Source: Hoylesella timonensis S9-PR14
Lineage (GTDB): Bacteria; Bacteroidota; Bacteroidia; Bacteroidales; Bacteroidaceae
DNA length: 64,000 nucleotides
Assembly (NCBI RefSeq): GCF_000762405.1
Contig: NZ_JRPQ01000072.1
Coordinates: 1 to 64,000 of the forward strand
Direction: 5' to 3'
Positions within the stretch are counted from its first letter, which is position 1, and every line of letters begins with the position of its first letter. The notes under the pieces are model-generated. The model was not told the DNA's origin. It did not search any database and worked only from the letters and a program-made list of their open reading frames with translations. The position numbers and the translations under genes were made by a program. Shown here piece after piece: positions 45,210-55,225 of this stretch.

Positions 45210-47389
45210 TGCTTGTGATTTTTCATATTTTCAATAAGTTTATTGTAACGTGAGCGCACGTAGTTATTTAACTCAATTTGGTTTGCATTGTCGTCCAATG
45301 ACGAGAGTGTCTGTTCTACTTCATGCATTAATTCATCTTGAGTCATTACATCCTTAGAGTTCGTTAATTGCTTTTGCATGCGCTCAAAGGCATGCTGAAG
45401 AGCCTGCATACAACCATCGTATAGTTTGTCCATAGCTGCTTGGCGATCTGCTCGTATACTTTCGGTGAGGCTATGACTGAATAGCCACGTTGGTGGAGTA
45501 AACACGTAGCGTTGCAAAAAACGCAGTGCTTTCTGACAATAATCTCTTGTCTCTGGCACAGACAAACCGTTCACATATCGATTGCCACCGAAGTGAGCTA
45601 TGACATGTTCCACCCACTGGCAATAATGTTCCACCATAGAGATATACCGACCGTGCATTATCTGCCGCTCAAGAAGTGTTTTAGGCTGCCAGATGTGGTG
45701 CAGAGAGCATAAATATCTGAGATTATCAATGCCTTGTGAGTTGACAGCCACATGGTCATTACCGAGATCTTCTTGCTGTGACCGCACATCGCGCATGTCA
45801 TAAAAAGCCAATTCGGGACATTGCTGCTTACACCTGTCATACCAGCGTTGACGATTTAGCTCTTGTTCTTCAGGGGTATCACCTCTAAAAATACGATAAC
45901 CCCATTCTATTGCCCAGCGGTCATAGGAACCAATTTGGATACGTCGGTTCTTAAAATCCACCTTGTCACCTGGTCTGAGCGCATAGTTAAAGCGTGCATA
46001 ATCCATAATAGAACTGCCCATGCCGTGTTGAGACAAATAACTATTGCTACGTAAACTGTCTATAGAAGCGTGACTACTGCCACTGTAGTTGTGTTCCAAT
46101 CCCAACGAGTGTCCTATCTCATGGGTGATAACAAGTTTGACCAACTCTCGTTGCAAGCGCTCTGGAAGAATGGGCTTGCGAGCCTCAACATCAACTGCAC
46201 CGCACTGGGCAAAATACCAATTTTGCACCAAATTTATAACACTGCTGAACACGCCCACATGGCAAGCCATAATCTCGCCAGCTCGTCCCTCGCAGGGTGT
46301 AGGTCCGTAAGCGTTGTTCACACCTGCTATTTTCCACGAGATGAAAGGATATCGGCTATCGTATATACAAAAGTTAGGATCTTCCTCTGCCGTGGGAGCC
46401 AAGCGCGCATCAATGGCATTTTTGAATCCAGCCTGCTCAAATGCCACGCGCCACTCACGCACAGCCTCAATAATACTCTGCTGATACATTCGAGGGAAAT
46501 GCCGATCCACATAAAAAACAATGGGCTTGACTGGTTCAACCAACTCGCCGCTAAAATAGCGCTCGTGGTCTTCTGGCTTTATTTCCAATCTCCATCTCTT
46601 AATAATGGGCACTCGTTCCACCTTTCCACTATCAAGCATCATGCGCTTGTTTATTTCAAAAAAGGTTTTATTGTCACCCCGTCGAACTATCATTGGAGTT
46701 TTCGGCATTAATCTTATGCACACACCTGTCTTCCAGTTGCCTTTGTATATGGGATTTTTGCCTTGACCAGCCATGTTCAAGCTGGTATACGTACGAGCAA
46801 TACGTAGCAATAGGCAGTCGTTTCTACCTTGTACCTGCTCCACACTGTCCTTAGCCGTGTCACGCTGGCTCACTTTCATGTCATAGTAGGCTGGTTCAAG
46901 GGCAAAAAGTGTAAAACTTTTCAGCGTCTCTCCTATCTCAATAAGAGTCATGCCATCTTGCTCGGCGACAATGGGTAGTTTTTTATACAATCGCTCGCGG
47001 GGTGTTTGCAACGCTATCTTACTAATGTCATCAGTAGGATTAGTAATTATCATGGCGTGCTGAGGGTCTGTCATACAAACATAGCTATTATGCTTATGTA
47101 GCTTTATAAACAGTGGTCCTATGAGGTCACCCGCATAACCATATTTAAGTTCAGTAGACCGATTAGGGCGTTCAGGGGCTTGAAGAATAGTAGTAGTGAT
47201 ACTATATTCGCGATCGAACAACGTGTCAGGGATAGCCCAATACATCTTGCCACCTACTTCATAGGTATCAAACATACCATGTATAACATGCGATTGCGAT
47301 GAGAAAAAACCAGTATATTGATGTTGCCCACTCACTGGAAGCAAGCGAACAAACACTAATATGACGGTCAAAAACACTAATCGTTTCAT
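45206..47389 (-). CDS. Exported zinc-dependent metalloprotease (DUF5117-type)
   Basis: A 727-residue exported metallopeptidase. From the ATG at 47389 a signal peptide (MKRLVFLTVILVFVRLLPVSGQ) is followed by a DUF5117-type N-terminal domain (residues about 25-290: GMFDTYEVGGKMYWAIPDTLFDREYSITTTILQAPERPNRST) and a catalytic domain with HEIGHSLGLEHN (residues 423-434), a Met-turn-like SSIMDYARFNYA, and a C-terminal helical region. HExxHxxGxxH is intact. It follows the PKD-like lipoprotein gene after 120 bases. Secretion and its neighbours suggest an extracellular or surface protease. A start at 47458 would add 23 residues of a non-signal extension, so it was not used. Confidence 0.87.
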   Translation of the reverse strand: MKRLVFLTVILVFVRLLPVSGQHQYTGFFSSQSHVIHGMFDTYEVGGKMYWAIPDTLFDREYSITTTILQAPERPNRSTELKYGYAGDLIGPLFIKLHKHNSYVCMTDPQHAMIITNPTDDISKIALQTPRERLYKKLPIVAEQDGMTLIEIGETLKSFTLFALEPAYYDMKVSQRDTAKDSVEQVQGRNDCLLLRIARTYTSLNMAGQGKNPIYKGNWKTGVCIRLMPKTPMIVRRGDNKTFFEINKRMMLDSGKVERVPIIKRWRLEIKPEDHERYFSGELVEPVKPIVFYVDRHFPRMYQQSIIEAVREWRVAFEQAGFKNAIDARLAPTAEEDPNFCIYDSRYPFISWKIAGVNNAYGPTPCEGRAGEIMACHVGVFSSVINLVQNWYFAQCGAVDVEARKPILPERLQRELVKLVITHEIGHSLGLEHNYSGSSHASIDSLRSNSYLSQHGMGSSIMDYARFNYALRPGDKVDFKNRRIQIGSYDRWAIEWGYRIFRGDTPEEQELNRQRWYDRCKQQCPELAFYDMRDVRSQQEDLGNDHVAVNSQGIDNLRYLCSLHHIWQPKTLLERQIMHGRYISMVEHYCQWVEHVIAHFGGNRYVNGLSVPETRDYCQKALRFLQRYVFTPPTWLFSHSLTESIRADRQAAMDKLYDGCMQALQHAFERMQKQLTNSKDVMTQDELMHEVEQTLSSLDDNANQIELNNYVRSRYNKLIENMKNHKQ

Positions 47390-47509
47390 ATGATTATTTA
47401 TAAAGAGGGACAAGCATCTATCCATTCGCCCTAATTCCTTTGCTCGCTTTGACAACACAACTCTAACATAAAAAGTAAGGTGTCAGAACAGACAAAATTT
47501 TACCTTCTT

Positions 47510-49165
47510 TTATTCGTGATTATAAGTGATATCAATAATTTTACCAAAGCTATTGGCTGGATCGTCAAATATAAAGCTACTCTTTTCAGCACGTTCCACA
47601 TCACCAGCTACATTGAGCCTGAGTTCACCTATATAGCCCTTGCCATTATCTGTATTAATGCCAAAGCCCAATATCATACCCAATCCATTATCGGAATCAT
47701 TAGCTTCACGAAATTTCAAACAGGCTATTTTGGCGCTGGTACTCATCTCGTAAGTATAGATAACCTCCACTTTTTGTCGTTCCATATCTATGCGATACAC
47801 ACTGTTACCTGCAGCCATGAATACAAAGTGAGCAGAGAATGCGCTTGAAGCAGCAAAGCGAGCCGTTCCCAAATCAATCGTTGGAGGGAGGGAAACTGAA
47901 TATTTTCCTTTACACATAGGCTCGTTATAATCGGCACTAAACATATAAACCGTCAACATAGAGGAGCCATCGGTAGTCATCATAGCATATGCATACTTGC
48001 TGCCGCTTCCCCCATTCACGATATCAAGCAACCTATTTGCTTCGTCAATATGATGAGGATCGAACGCATAGTTACCCTCGGTATCCTCATTCAGTGCTCT
48101 TAAGACCAATGGTTTATTGTCTTTCCACTGACTACCCGATCTAATAAACTTAGACTTATAAAATGAGGTCATGACATAATCGTTCATGGTCGAGAAAATA
48201 TTTCCAATACGGAAACTTTTTGTTTCGGGATTGTAAACCAGCGCATAGCTACCAAACGTCACCAAACAAGAAGGTCTAAATACCTCACGTTTGGTATTCT
48301 CGCCCTCAACACGTGTGTCGAAAATCGAATAAGGAACACAATATCCATCATCGTATGCAAAGTAAGCTTTTTTGTCGGTCACAAATATCTCACCTTTCTT
48401 TTCCATTCTGTAATAGGACAAATTTACAGGAATGCTTTTGAGTGCGTTCTCGAACAATATCTTGTTGGTTCCGTACTTTATCTTCAACGTACTCGGATCA
48501 AAAGTAGTTATTTCTCTATTAGTGGCAATTGTAAGATTTGCGAAAGTGGTCGTAAACGGTGGCTGTCTGTAGCCATACTGTCCTCTCGCTGCTATTGCAA
48601 CGGGCTTACCAGTGAGTGTGAGCGGTTTTCCAGTCTCAGATTTGAATACATCGGTATAGGCGAAAAATCCATCTGCATCACCTTCAACAGCCCCCACCAT
48701 GGCTTGTTGAGTAGCAGATTCTTGCAACACGAGCCACGCAGGATTAAGTGGTTTGATGACAGCTACTTTACCAAGCTTATACCATTTCTGACCAGTTTTA
48801 GCATCCGTCACTATAAGCATCATGCCAATACTCTCGGGATTGTTAGGTTCCACCTTCACATCGCACGCCTTACTGGTGGCATACGGTTCATAATCGATAA
48901 TTCGCTCTGAACCGATTTTCGCATCTCTTTTGAGCTTAAGCCACTCAAATGCAAGATTGGTCTCACTTTGTACCAATGTTTGTGTCAGCTTAGGCGTAAG
49001 TGTGACTACCAAAGTGTCCGTTTTAGGCATACGTACCTTTGCTTCGGGTATCTCTATTTCAAGGTCATTAACACTACGATAATCGTAGTTTCCCTTGTCG
49101 TCATAACAACCATTGGCAAATACCACTATCACGAACCCTACGATAACATTATATATTTTTTTCAT
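47510..49165 (-). CDS. PKD-like surface lipoprotein
   Basis: A 551-residue lipoprotein. The signal peptide ends at the lipobox ANGC (MKKIYNVIVGFVIVVFANGC, Cys20). The N-terminal part (about 30-150) is PKD/Ig-like: YDYRSVNDLEIEIPEAKVRMPKTDTLVVTLTPKLTQT, with LAFEWLKL. The rest resembles a beta-propeller-like sequence with repeated strands such as RKVEVIYTYEMSTSAKIACLKF, similar to the PKD-like family lipoproteins found beside DUF4843 genes. It is the fourth gene of the SusC operon, 23 bases after DUF4843. Its ligand is unknown. Confidence 0.75.
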   Translation of the reverse strand: MKKIYNVIVGFVIVVFANGCYDDKGNYDYRSVNDLEIEIPEAKVRMPKTDTLVVTLTPKLTQTLVQSETNLAFEWLKLKRDAKIGSERIIDYEPYATSKACDVKVEPNNPESIGMMLIVTDAKTGQKWYKLGKVAVIKPLNPAWLVLQESATQQAMVGAVEGDADGFFAYTDVFKSETGKPLTLTGKPVAIAARGQYGYRQPPFTTTFANLTIATNREITTFDPSTLKIKYGTNKILFENALKSIPVNLSYYRMEKKGEIFVTDKKAYFAYDDGYCVPYSIFDTRVEGENTKREVFRPSCLVTFGSYALVYNPETKSFRIGNIFSTMNDYVMTSFYKSKFIRSGSQWKDNKPLVLRALNEDTEGNYAFDPHHIDEANRLLDIVNGGSGSKYAYAMMTTDGSSMLTVYMFSADYNEPMCKGKYSVSLPPTIDLGTARFAASSAFSAHFVFMAAGNSVYRIDMERQKVEVIYTYEMSTSAKIACLKFREANDSDNGLGMILGFGINTDNGKGYIGELRLNVAGDVERAEKSSFIFDDPANSFGKIIDITYNHE

Positions 49166-49188
49166 TGGTTTTATTTCAATTATAATTA

Positions 49189-49911
49189 TTATTTATCTTG
49201 CGCCTCTTCTGGGAAAATATCATTACCCTTGTCATCAACTATGGGGGCGTGAGTTTTCTTGTATTCTTTATAGGCAGCAATAACTTTTTGCAAGGCACTA
49301 TTACTGTCATCGTCTGATCTTATTTTATCAAAAGTACAGCCCAAAACATCCATGATGTAACAATACTTTGGCACGCTAAAATCGCCCCAACCTTGCCATG
49401 AGAAGTCCCACCAATTGTCGGGCTGGGTGATGCGCCACACATAATTCACTATAGTCTGGCTGTCATTGACAATACCCTTAAGAAACTGATGACTGGAATT
49501 TTGGTTGTCAAACACCAAATTACAGCCATAAGCCTTATTGCCCGACTTGTATGGTGGTCGCTTCACTTTAATGCAGAAACTCTGCGTAGTTCCATCAAGT
49601 TTGCTGAAAGTGTACATGGGCTCAATCTGTATTTCCATCGTATTTTCGTATTCTTTATTAACCGTCTGCTTAACACAGAAATTCCTGTTCACTGTGAGCA
49701 AGTCGCCTTGTATTCGCACACGGAAACTGTCTGTGCGATAAGGCTGGCTTTTTAACATGACGTAATCAGTATCTACCAGTTCACCATAAACTACTTTGTA
49801 GTCAAAATTGATGCGTGGTTCCTGTCTATACAACTCTATTTTCTCTTCCTCGCAGCTTACAAAAAAGCATAACGAAACTATAACAGTTATAAATATAAAT
49901 ATGTGTTTCAT
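49189..49911 (-). CDS. DUF4843 surface lipoprotein
   Basis: A 240-residue lipoprotein (MKHIFIFITVIVSLCFFVSC, Cys20). Its mature N-terminus EEEKIELYRQEPRINFDYKVVYGELVDTDYVMLKSQPYRTDSFRVRIQGDLLTVNRNF and the later VKRPPYKSGNKAYGCNLVFDN and FSWQGWGDFSVPKYCYIMDV resemble DUF4843-family proteins, which sit next to SusD and PKD-like genes. There is no enzyme motif. It is the third gene of the operon, 8 bases after SusD, and probably forms part of the outer-membrane importer complex. Confidence 0.8.
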   Translation of the reverse strand: MKHIFIFITVIVSLCFFVSCEEEKIELYRQEPRINFDYKVVYGELVDTDYVMLKSQPYRTDSFRVRIQGDLLTVNRNFCVKQTVNKEYENTMEIQIEPMYTFSKLDGTTQSFCIKVKRPPYKSGNKAYGCNLVFDNQNSSHQFLKGIVNDSQTIVNYVWRITQPDNWWDFSWQGWGDFSVPKYCYIMDVLGCTFDKIRSDDDSNSALQKVIAAYKEYKKTHAPIVDDKGNDIFPEEAQDK

Positions 49912-49919
49912 AATGGATA

Positions 49920-51428
49920 TTACTTGTTGGTGTTATTACCGAATATTATTTCGTTATCAGGCAAAGGAATTTGATACTGCTTGGTAGTCATTTTTTTCAC
50001 ACCACATCCATAATATGTACTATAGGCATGACTTTTAAGGAAGAAGAACAACTGCCCCTCTGCAAAATATTCCTTGCGGTATTCTTTCATTATCTCATTG
50101 ATACGGCGTGTTTTTGAGTTATCCTCAAGAGAACTTACATCTATGTCATCATATCCTGTTACATGTATTTCTTCGCTGTAAGGTATGCCTCTGGCCATGC
50201 GCACTGCATTGAGTGCATCCACACTTTCCTGAGCATTAGAAGCACATTCAGCCAAAATATAATACATTTCGGGTAAGCGGATAAGTGGTATGGCGTTAGC
50301 TCCTTGGTAACCATAAACATTGAGCAACGGCTCTTGATTATACTTTTTGCAAAAAGCGAAGACGTGACTCTCATCCCATCCGAATGCTACGGCATTTTGC
50401 CGCCAGTCTGATGTAATACCCTCGTACACCTTAACCATCATATCACCAGTGGTTCCAAATCTATCTTTGGTTGTAGCATTGTTACCATTGAGATCCATCA
50501 TCATGTGGTTATTGTCGAGTACCGTGAACAGCTTGTCTACACTAATTCCAAAGATTTGCTCGCCGTAGCGTATGGAATTGTAGTTGGATAAGGTTTGTGT
50601 TTTGTAGAGTTTAAATGCATCTGATGCCGCTATCACCTCACGAGCCTTTGTTACAGCGTTTTCTTTTTGCCCTGCGTAGCAATACACACGAGCCATCATA
50701 GCCTTCACCGCATACACATTCATCCTAAACTCCCGGTTGCTCAAAAAAGCTGTACGCTGATCTTCAGGGGTAAAAAAGTCGCGCGAGTCTTTCTCTTCTA
50801 ATAACTTCTCTGCAACCTTAAGGTCTTCCAAAATTTTCGCCACTACCTCATTAGCGGGTAGCACTGGAGTGGGCTCATTATCAAATGTGGTCTTATATGG
50901 TATAGCCAAATCTTTGGGACGTTCACTGTATATTGGTCCATAAAGACGCAACAAGTCAAAGTATAGGAATGCTCGCAAGCCCAAAGCCTCACCTTTGATC
51001 ACCTCACGATAGCCAGGCGAAGTAAGCTCGTTACCTCGTTGATCCACTTCATACAATAAATTGTTCAAGTTGGCGATAAGATTATACTGCTTCTCATATA
51101 TACCATTACGTTTGTCTAAAAACTGATTATTATAATCGAACACCATGGATTGGTCAAATACGTTCATGTTGTTGCGAATGGGATAATCGCAATACAGACC
51201 TGCCAGCTCATCCAGATAGGCGTATGATAAATCACCAGCATATAAACTTGTGGAACCCATCATGAGATATACACCAGTGAGGGCATCTTTGAAACCTGCT
51301 TCTGTATCGAACATCTTGTCATTGGGTATATAGGTTTTGGGAGATACATCCAACCAATCATTGCACGAGGTGAATCCTCCTGCAAGAACGACCCATACCA
51401 CTATATATAAAGATATCTTGATTTTCAT
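49920..51428 (-). CDS. SusD/RagB-type substrate-binding lipoprotein
   Basis: A 502-residue lipoprotein of the SusD/RagB family that caps the TonB-dependent channel and holds substrate. The lipobox is GGFTSC (Cys22), followed by NDWLDVSPKTYIPNDKMFDTEAGFKDALTGVYLMMGS, and helical TPR-like repeats with YREVIKGEALGLRAFLYFDLLRLYGPIYSE, YAVKAMMARVYCYAGQKENAVTKAREVI, IPLIRLPEMYYILAECASN and IMKEYRKEYFAEGQLFFFLKSH near the end. The 12-base gap to SusC fits a co-transcribed SusCD pair. Confidence 0.93.
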   Translation of the reverse strand: MKIKISLYIVVWVVLAGGFTSCNDWLDVSPKTYIPNDKMFDTEAGFKDALTGVYLMMGSTSLYAGDLSYAYLDELAGLYCDYPIRNNMNVFDQSMVFDYNNQFLDKRNGIYEKQYNLIANLNNLLYEVDQRGNELTSPGYREVIKGEALGLRAFLYFDLLRLYGPIYSERPKDLAIPYKTTFDNEPTPVLPANEVVAKILEDLKVAEKLLEEKDSRDFFTPEDQRTAFLSNREFRMNVYAVKAMMARVYCYAGQKENAVTKAREVIAASDAFKLYKTQTLSNYNSIRYGEQIFGISVDKLFTVLDNNHMMMDLNGNNATTKDRFGTTGDMMVKVYEGITSDWRQNAVAFGWDESHVFAFCKKYNQEPLLNVYGYQGANAIPLIRLPEMYYILAECASNAQESVDALNAVRMARGIPYSEEIHVTGYDDIDVSSLEDNSKTRRINEIMKEYRKEYFAEGQLFFFLKSHAYSTYYGCGVKKMTTKQYQIPLPDNEIIFGNNTNK

Positions 51429-51440
51429 ATTGTCTTGTTT

Positions 51441-54400
51441 TTAGAATGCTACGTTAAGTGAGAATGTGAATTGGCGAGAGAAAGGGTAGTCCAAACCACG
51501 CTCACGCTTTACGGACGATAGGTAGAACAAGTCTTCCATGGTAAATCCGAGCTTGGCTGAACTCACTCCCCAATGCTTGATAAATTTAGTATTTGTTGTA
51601 TCCATGCGATAGAACATAGATAGAGTGCTGCCTTGAAATACATTCTCATCCATTACAAAGCGAGATGTGGCCATAGTACCAGCCCCATGAGCATTGAGAG
51701 AGCGATACATGGCATGATTGCCAGGACTCTGCCAGCGCATCTGCATCACTCGTCGGTCAGCGTTGTAGGCAAGATTGGCGTTCTCAACTTTGTCAACCAA
51801 AGTTTGATTGTATACCTGTCCGCCAAACCTGTAGCGAAAACTCACATCCACACCCCAACCCATATAAGTAAACGAGGAATTGATATATCCTTGCCATGTA
51901 GGCTCGGTATTACCAAAAGGAATAGCGTCTGCTCCTGTATAACCTGTCTGATTGGTAAGCTCACCATTTCTTTTCACTAATATTTCGTCACCAGTGGCTG
52001 GATCTATTCCCAACGATGGTACCACCCATATGCTCGACATAGAATAGCCTTCTTCATAACGGGGCAACGGACTGTCTTTAAGTTGGTTTGTGCTTACCTC
52101 ATTGATGTGTCGCATGGCCTCAGATATTTCCACCAGTTTGTCTTTGTTATGTGAACCATTTAACGTCACAGTCCAATAGGCTTGTTTGTCCGTGTTACGA
52201 TAGGGAATAGCGGAAAGGCTTATCTCCCATCCCTTATTCTCTATCTTGCCAAGATTTTCTGGATAAGAAGTGAAACCGATTGAAGGAGCCAATGTAATGT
52301 TAGTGATGAGATTATCGGTCACCTTTCGGTAGTGTTCTATACGAGCGGTGAACCGATGATCAAACAATCCTAATTCGAGCGCAAAGTTTGTGTTGCGGGT
52401 AGTCTGCCACTTCAGATTCTCGTTATGCATAGCTAAGATAGACGCTCCCGTTCCATCAGACGACAGATAAGGTAGCAACAAGGAATAATTGTAGTAACTA
52501 TGCGCTTGATAAGGTGAAAAGCCCTGTGATCCAGTAGTACCATAAGTTGCACGCCACACTAAGCCTGAGATGAATGACACGTTCTGCATGAAATTTTCTT
52601 TCTTCATATCATAGCGCAATCCCGTAGACCAAAATGGTGCCCAACGATTGTTCTTGCCAAACTCTGACGACCCATCAACACGTGCGTTAAAGTCTACAGA
52701 ATATTTGTACTTGTATGAATAACCTCCACTGAGTACACATCCCACTGATCGACTCGTGCGCTCGCCACCTGTAACCTTTTCATTATATTTCTTACCAAAG
52801 AGTAAATCGTCCATATTATCATTAGGAAACCCTGTCACATAGGTACCATATGAATTAATGTTGTGTTCCTGAAAACTCATGCGTGCGTTAGATGTGATGT
52901 AATGATCTCTGAACTGTTTGTTCCAACTTGCAGTGAAATCAAGTCCCCAATTGATTCCTTCATTCTGGATGCGCCGATAATCTCCCTTGAGCGTGGGGTC
53001 ACTGATATTATCAAATGCAGTGTGCTGGGCTGGGCGAAATATATCATGATGCCCTACACTCTTAGACAGTGAAAAAGCTCCTTCCATGCGCCAGTCGTTG
53101 GTGGGTCTGTACTCCACCTTAAAGAGTTCGCGTACGGTGAAGTTGGTGGCACGGTTCTTGCTATTGAAAGTGGTGTTAAACAATGGGTTAGCATAAGTGG
53201 CTATCCCCATGTTAGTACCATTGAAATCGTCCATATTTTTCTTCATATTACCATTTTCATCGTATGGACTGAGATAAGGATTGAGTTTGGTATATTGACT
53301 GAAACTGCCATAATTTGACTCATCGGCCTTAGAATTATCAATCGTGATACTGTTCTTCAGCAACACCTTTTTGAATTGATATTGAAAATCAAGCATACCC
53401 GTAAGTACGTCACGACCACTATTTTTCATCACCCCATGTGAACTATTGTACCCCACATACATGCGATATCGTAGCGCATCATCGCCCCCTTCAAGCGTAA
53501 CTGTATGTCGTTGCTGCAGAGCTGTACGCAGAGGTTTGCTCAACCAGTAAGTATCTACACCTGAAAGTACATTGCGTAGCTTAGACTGATAGAGACGCCA
53601 CTTCTCCAGTGTCTGACCACCCTCAGTATATACGCCAGCTTTCAGCTCGATATCAAGTTTCTCTTGTGCATTCATCAAATCGTAGCCTGTTAAATCTGGA
53701 GCCTCCATACGTAACTCTCCGCCATAGGTCACCCATATACGTCCTGGTTTAGGTGTCTTGCTTTCAATCACTATCACACCGTTAGCAGCACGTGAACCAT
53801 AGATGGCGGTGGCTGCGGCATCCTTCAGAATAACAATAGAACGTACGCGATCGGGATCAAGGTCATTCAGTGTTTGAACACTAATTTCAAAACCATCCAT
53901 AATAAGTAATGGTTGGTTGGCATAAGTCTCATATTCACCTTGCACTGTAAGCACGTTGGTCTTTGAGCTAAGATCCATGTTGGCTCCACCACGCATACGC
54001 ATATCGGGCAGACTATTAGGATTGGAACCAGCCATAATGTTGTCCATGATATTCAGACCGGGGGTCATTGCAGCGATAGACTTGGCCACATTATTGGTAC
54101 TAAACTTCTTAAGTTCCTCACCCTTGATAGTCACTGCCGATCCTGTAAAGCCCTCTTTCTTGCGATTAAACATACCCGTTACCACTACATCGTCTAATCG
54201 GCGACTGTCCGTGTGCATCACAACTTTTACAGAAGCAGACGGCGTTATCAGAATCGTTGCCATGCCAATATAACTAATTTTCAACTTGGTATCAGAACGT
54301 ACGTTTTTCAATTCGAAGCGTCCCTGCTCATCGGTAGCAGTACCGTTCTTGGTTCCCTCAACTTGTACACTTGCACCTATGACTGGCAATCCGTCCTCTG

Positions 54401-54563
54401 CAGATATTATTAAACCTTTTACAGAGGAGATTATCCGGTTGTCCTCACCTTTCTGAAGCACAGATTTGTTGGCTTCGTTACGTGAATGCGCATTAGCCAC
54501 TTGCATACCATTGACACAAGTCAAGGCTATCAATGCCGTAATTAAAAATATTTTATTTCTCAT
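51441..54563 (-). CDS. SusC/RagA-family TonB-dependent outer-membrane transporter
   Basis: A 1040-residue TonB-dependent transporter of the SusC/RagA type. From the ATG at 54563 there is a signal peptide (MRNKIFLITALIALTCVNGMQVANA), a carboxypeptidase-D-like regulatory domain (VKGLIISAEDGLPVIGASVQVEGTKNGTATDEQGRFELKNV, about 48-120), the SusC signature and plug (RRLDDVVVTGMFNRKKEGFTGSAVTIKGEELKKFST...DAAATAIYGSRAANGVIVIES), and a long barrel ending FTFSLNVAF. Its ligand is unknown. It is the first gene of the operon, with a leader of about 290 bases. The upstream residues MLFFNPNPYRF are not a natural start. Confidence 0.95.
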   Translation of the reverse strand: MRNKIFLITALIALTCVNGMQVANAHSRNEANKSVLQKGEDNRIISSVKGLIISAEDGLPVIGASVQVEGTKNGTATDEQGRFELKNVRSDTKLKISYIGMATILITPSASVKVVMHTDSRRLDDVVVTGMFNRKKEGFTGSAVTIKGEELKKFSTNNVAKSIAAMTPGLNIMDNIMAGSNPNSLPDMRMRGGANMDLSSKTNVLTVQGEYETYANQPLLIMDGFEISVQTLNDLDPDRVRSIVILKDAAATAIYGSRAANGVIVIESKTPKPGRIWVTYGGELRMEAPDLTGYDLMNAQEKLDIELKAGVYTEGGQTLEKWRLYQSKLRNVLSGVDTYWLSKPLRTALQQRHTVTLEGGDDALRYRMYVGYNSSHGVMKNSGRDVLTGMLDFQYQFKKVLLKNSITIDNSKADESNYGSFSQYTKLNPYLSPYDENGNMKKNMDDFNGTNMGIATYANPLFNTTFNSKNRATNFTVRELFKVEYRPTNDWRMEGAFSLSKSVGHHDIFRPAQHTAFDNISDPTLKGDYRRIQNEGINWGLDFTASWNKQFRDHYITSNARMSFQEHNINSYGTYVTGFPNDNMDDLLFGKKYNEKVTGGERTSRSVGCVLSGGYSYKYKYSVDFNARVDGSSEFGKNNRWAPFWSTGLRYDMKKENFMQNVSFISGLVWRATYGTTGSQGFSPYQAHSYYNYSLLLPYLSSDGTGASILAMHNENLKWQTTRNTNFALELGLFDHRFTARIEHYRKVTDNLITNITLAPSIGFTSYPENLGKIENKGWEISLSAIPYRNTDKQAYWTVTLNGSHNKDKLVEISEAMRHINEVSTNQLKDSPLPRYEEGYSMSSIWVVPSLGIDPATGDEILVKRNGELTNQTGYTGADAIPFGNTEPTWQGYINSSFTYMGWGVDVSFRYRFGGQVYNQTLVDKVENANLAYNADRRVMQMRWQSPGNHAMYRSLNAHGAGTMATSRFVMDENVFQGSTLSMFYRMDTTNTKFIKHWGVSSAKLGFTMEDLFYLSSVKRERGLDYPFSRQFTFSLNVAF

Positions 54564-54606
54564 GAACCTATAAGGGTTTGGGTTAAAAAATAGCAAATCA
54601 ACAACA

Positions 54607-54624
54607 TTAGAGACTTACCTCTAA
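54607..54624 (-). promoter_or_regulatory. Small hairpin in the SusC leader
   Basis: A 6-bp stem (54607-54612 with 54619-54624) in the untranslated leader, about 45 bases before the SusC ATG. Possibly incidental. Confidence 0.3.
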
Positions 54625-54854
54625 CAACATCGTGTATGTATAGACTAAGCTGCTTATGCTTACCGTCCTTATCCACTTCGAATCATCTTATTTATAGTAT
54701 TTATAAAATTTAATATTTAGTTTATAATTTATCTATTTAATTTATATGAGCAGTAATGCGTATCATAATAAGGAACTAAACAAGGCTAAAGAAGCTATGC
54801 TTCATCAGTTCAGAAAAATACAACAGATTAGTAGGTTTTCGTCACTTAAATGCT

Positions 54855-54870
54855 TATATTTGCAAATATA
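54855..54870. promoter_or_regulatory. Palindromic double -7 box (SusC promoter)
   Basis: TATATTTGCAAATATA is a perfect 16-base palindrome that contains a TAnnTTTG box on each strand. For the minus strand a TTGG at 54889-54892 gives a suitable -33 element 18 bases away. The minus-strand start leaves a leader of about 290 bases to the SusC ATG. On the plus strand, transcription would enter the noncoding region to the right; no gene is there. Confidence 0.5.
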
Positions 54871-55225
54871 TGTTATTTCTTTTAATTTCCAAGATTTATT
54901 TCATATATTTTGAAAATATTTTTTCAAATTCCCATAAAATTTCATAAATATACGTTATATATCTAAAATTATAAAGTTTTATCATTCAATGTATGGCCAA
55001 CAGAAGACAGCAATAATTTTACTTGAAGCACATATTGAGCTGCTGTATTTATTTGATAATTAGAAGGAAACAAGCAAAAAAATGAATGATATTTTTACAA
55101 CGAAAGACACCAACCATACAACGCATGTAAACTTTCAGGTACGCTGCATGGAAGGAAATTAAATGCCGAATTTTCTTTACAAAGTGCCTCTCAAAACTCG
55201 CGTGTAAACAACCAACACTAAAGTT

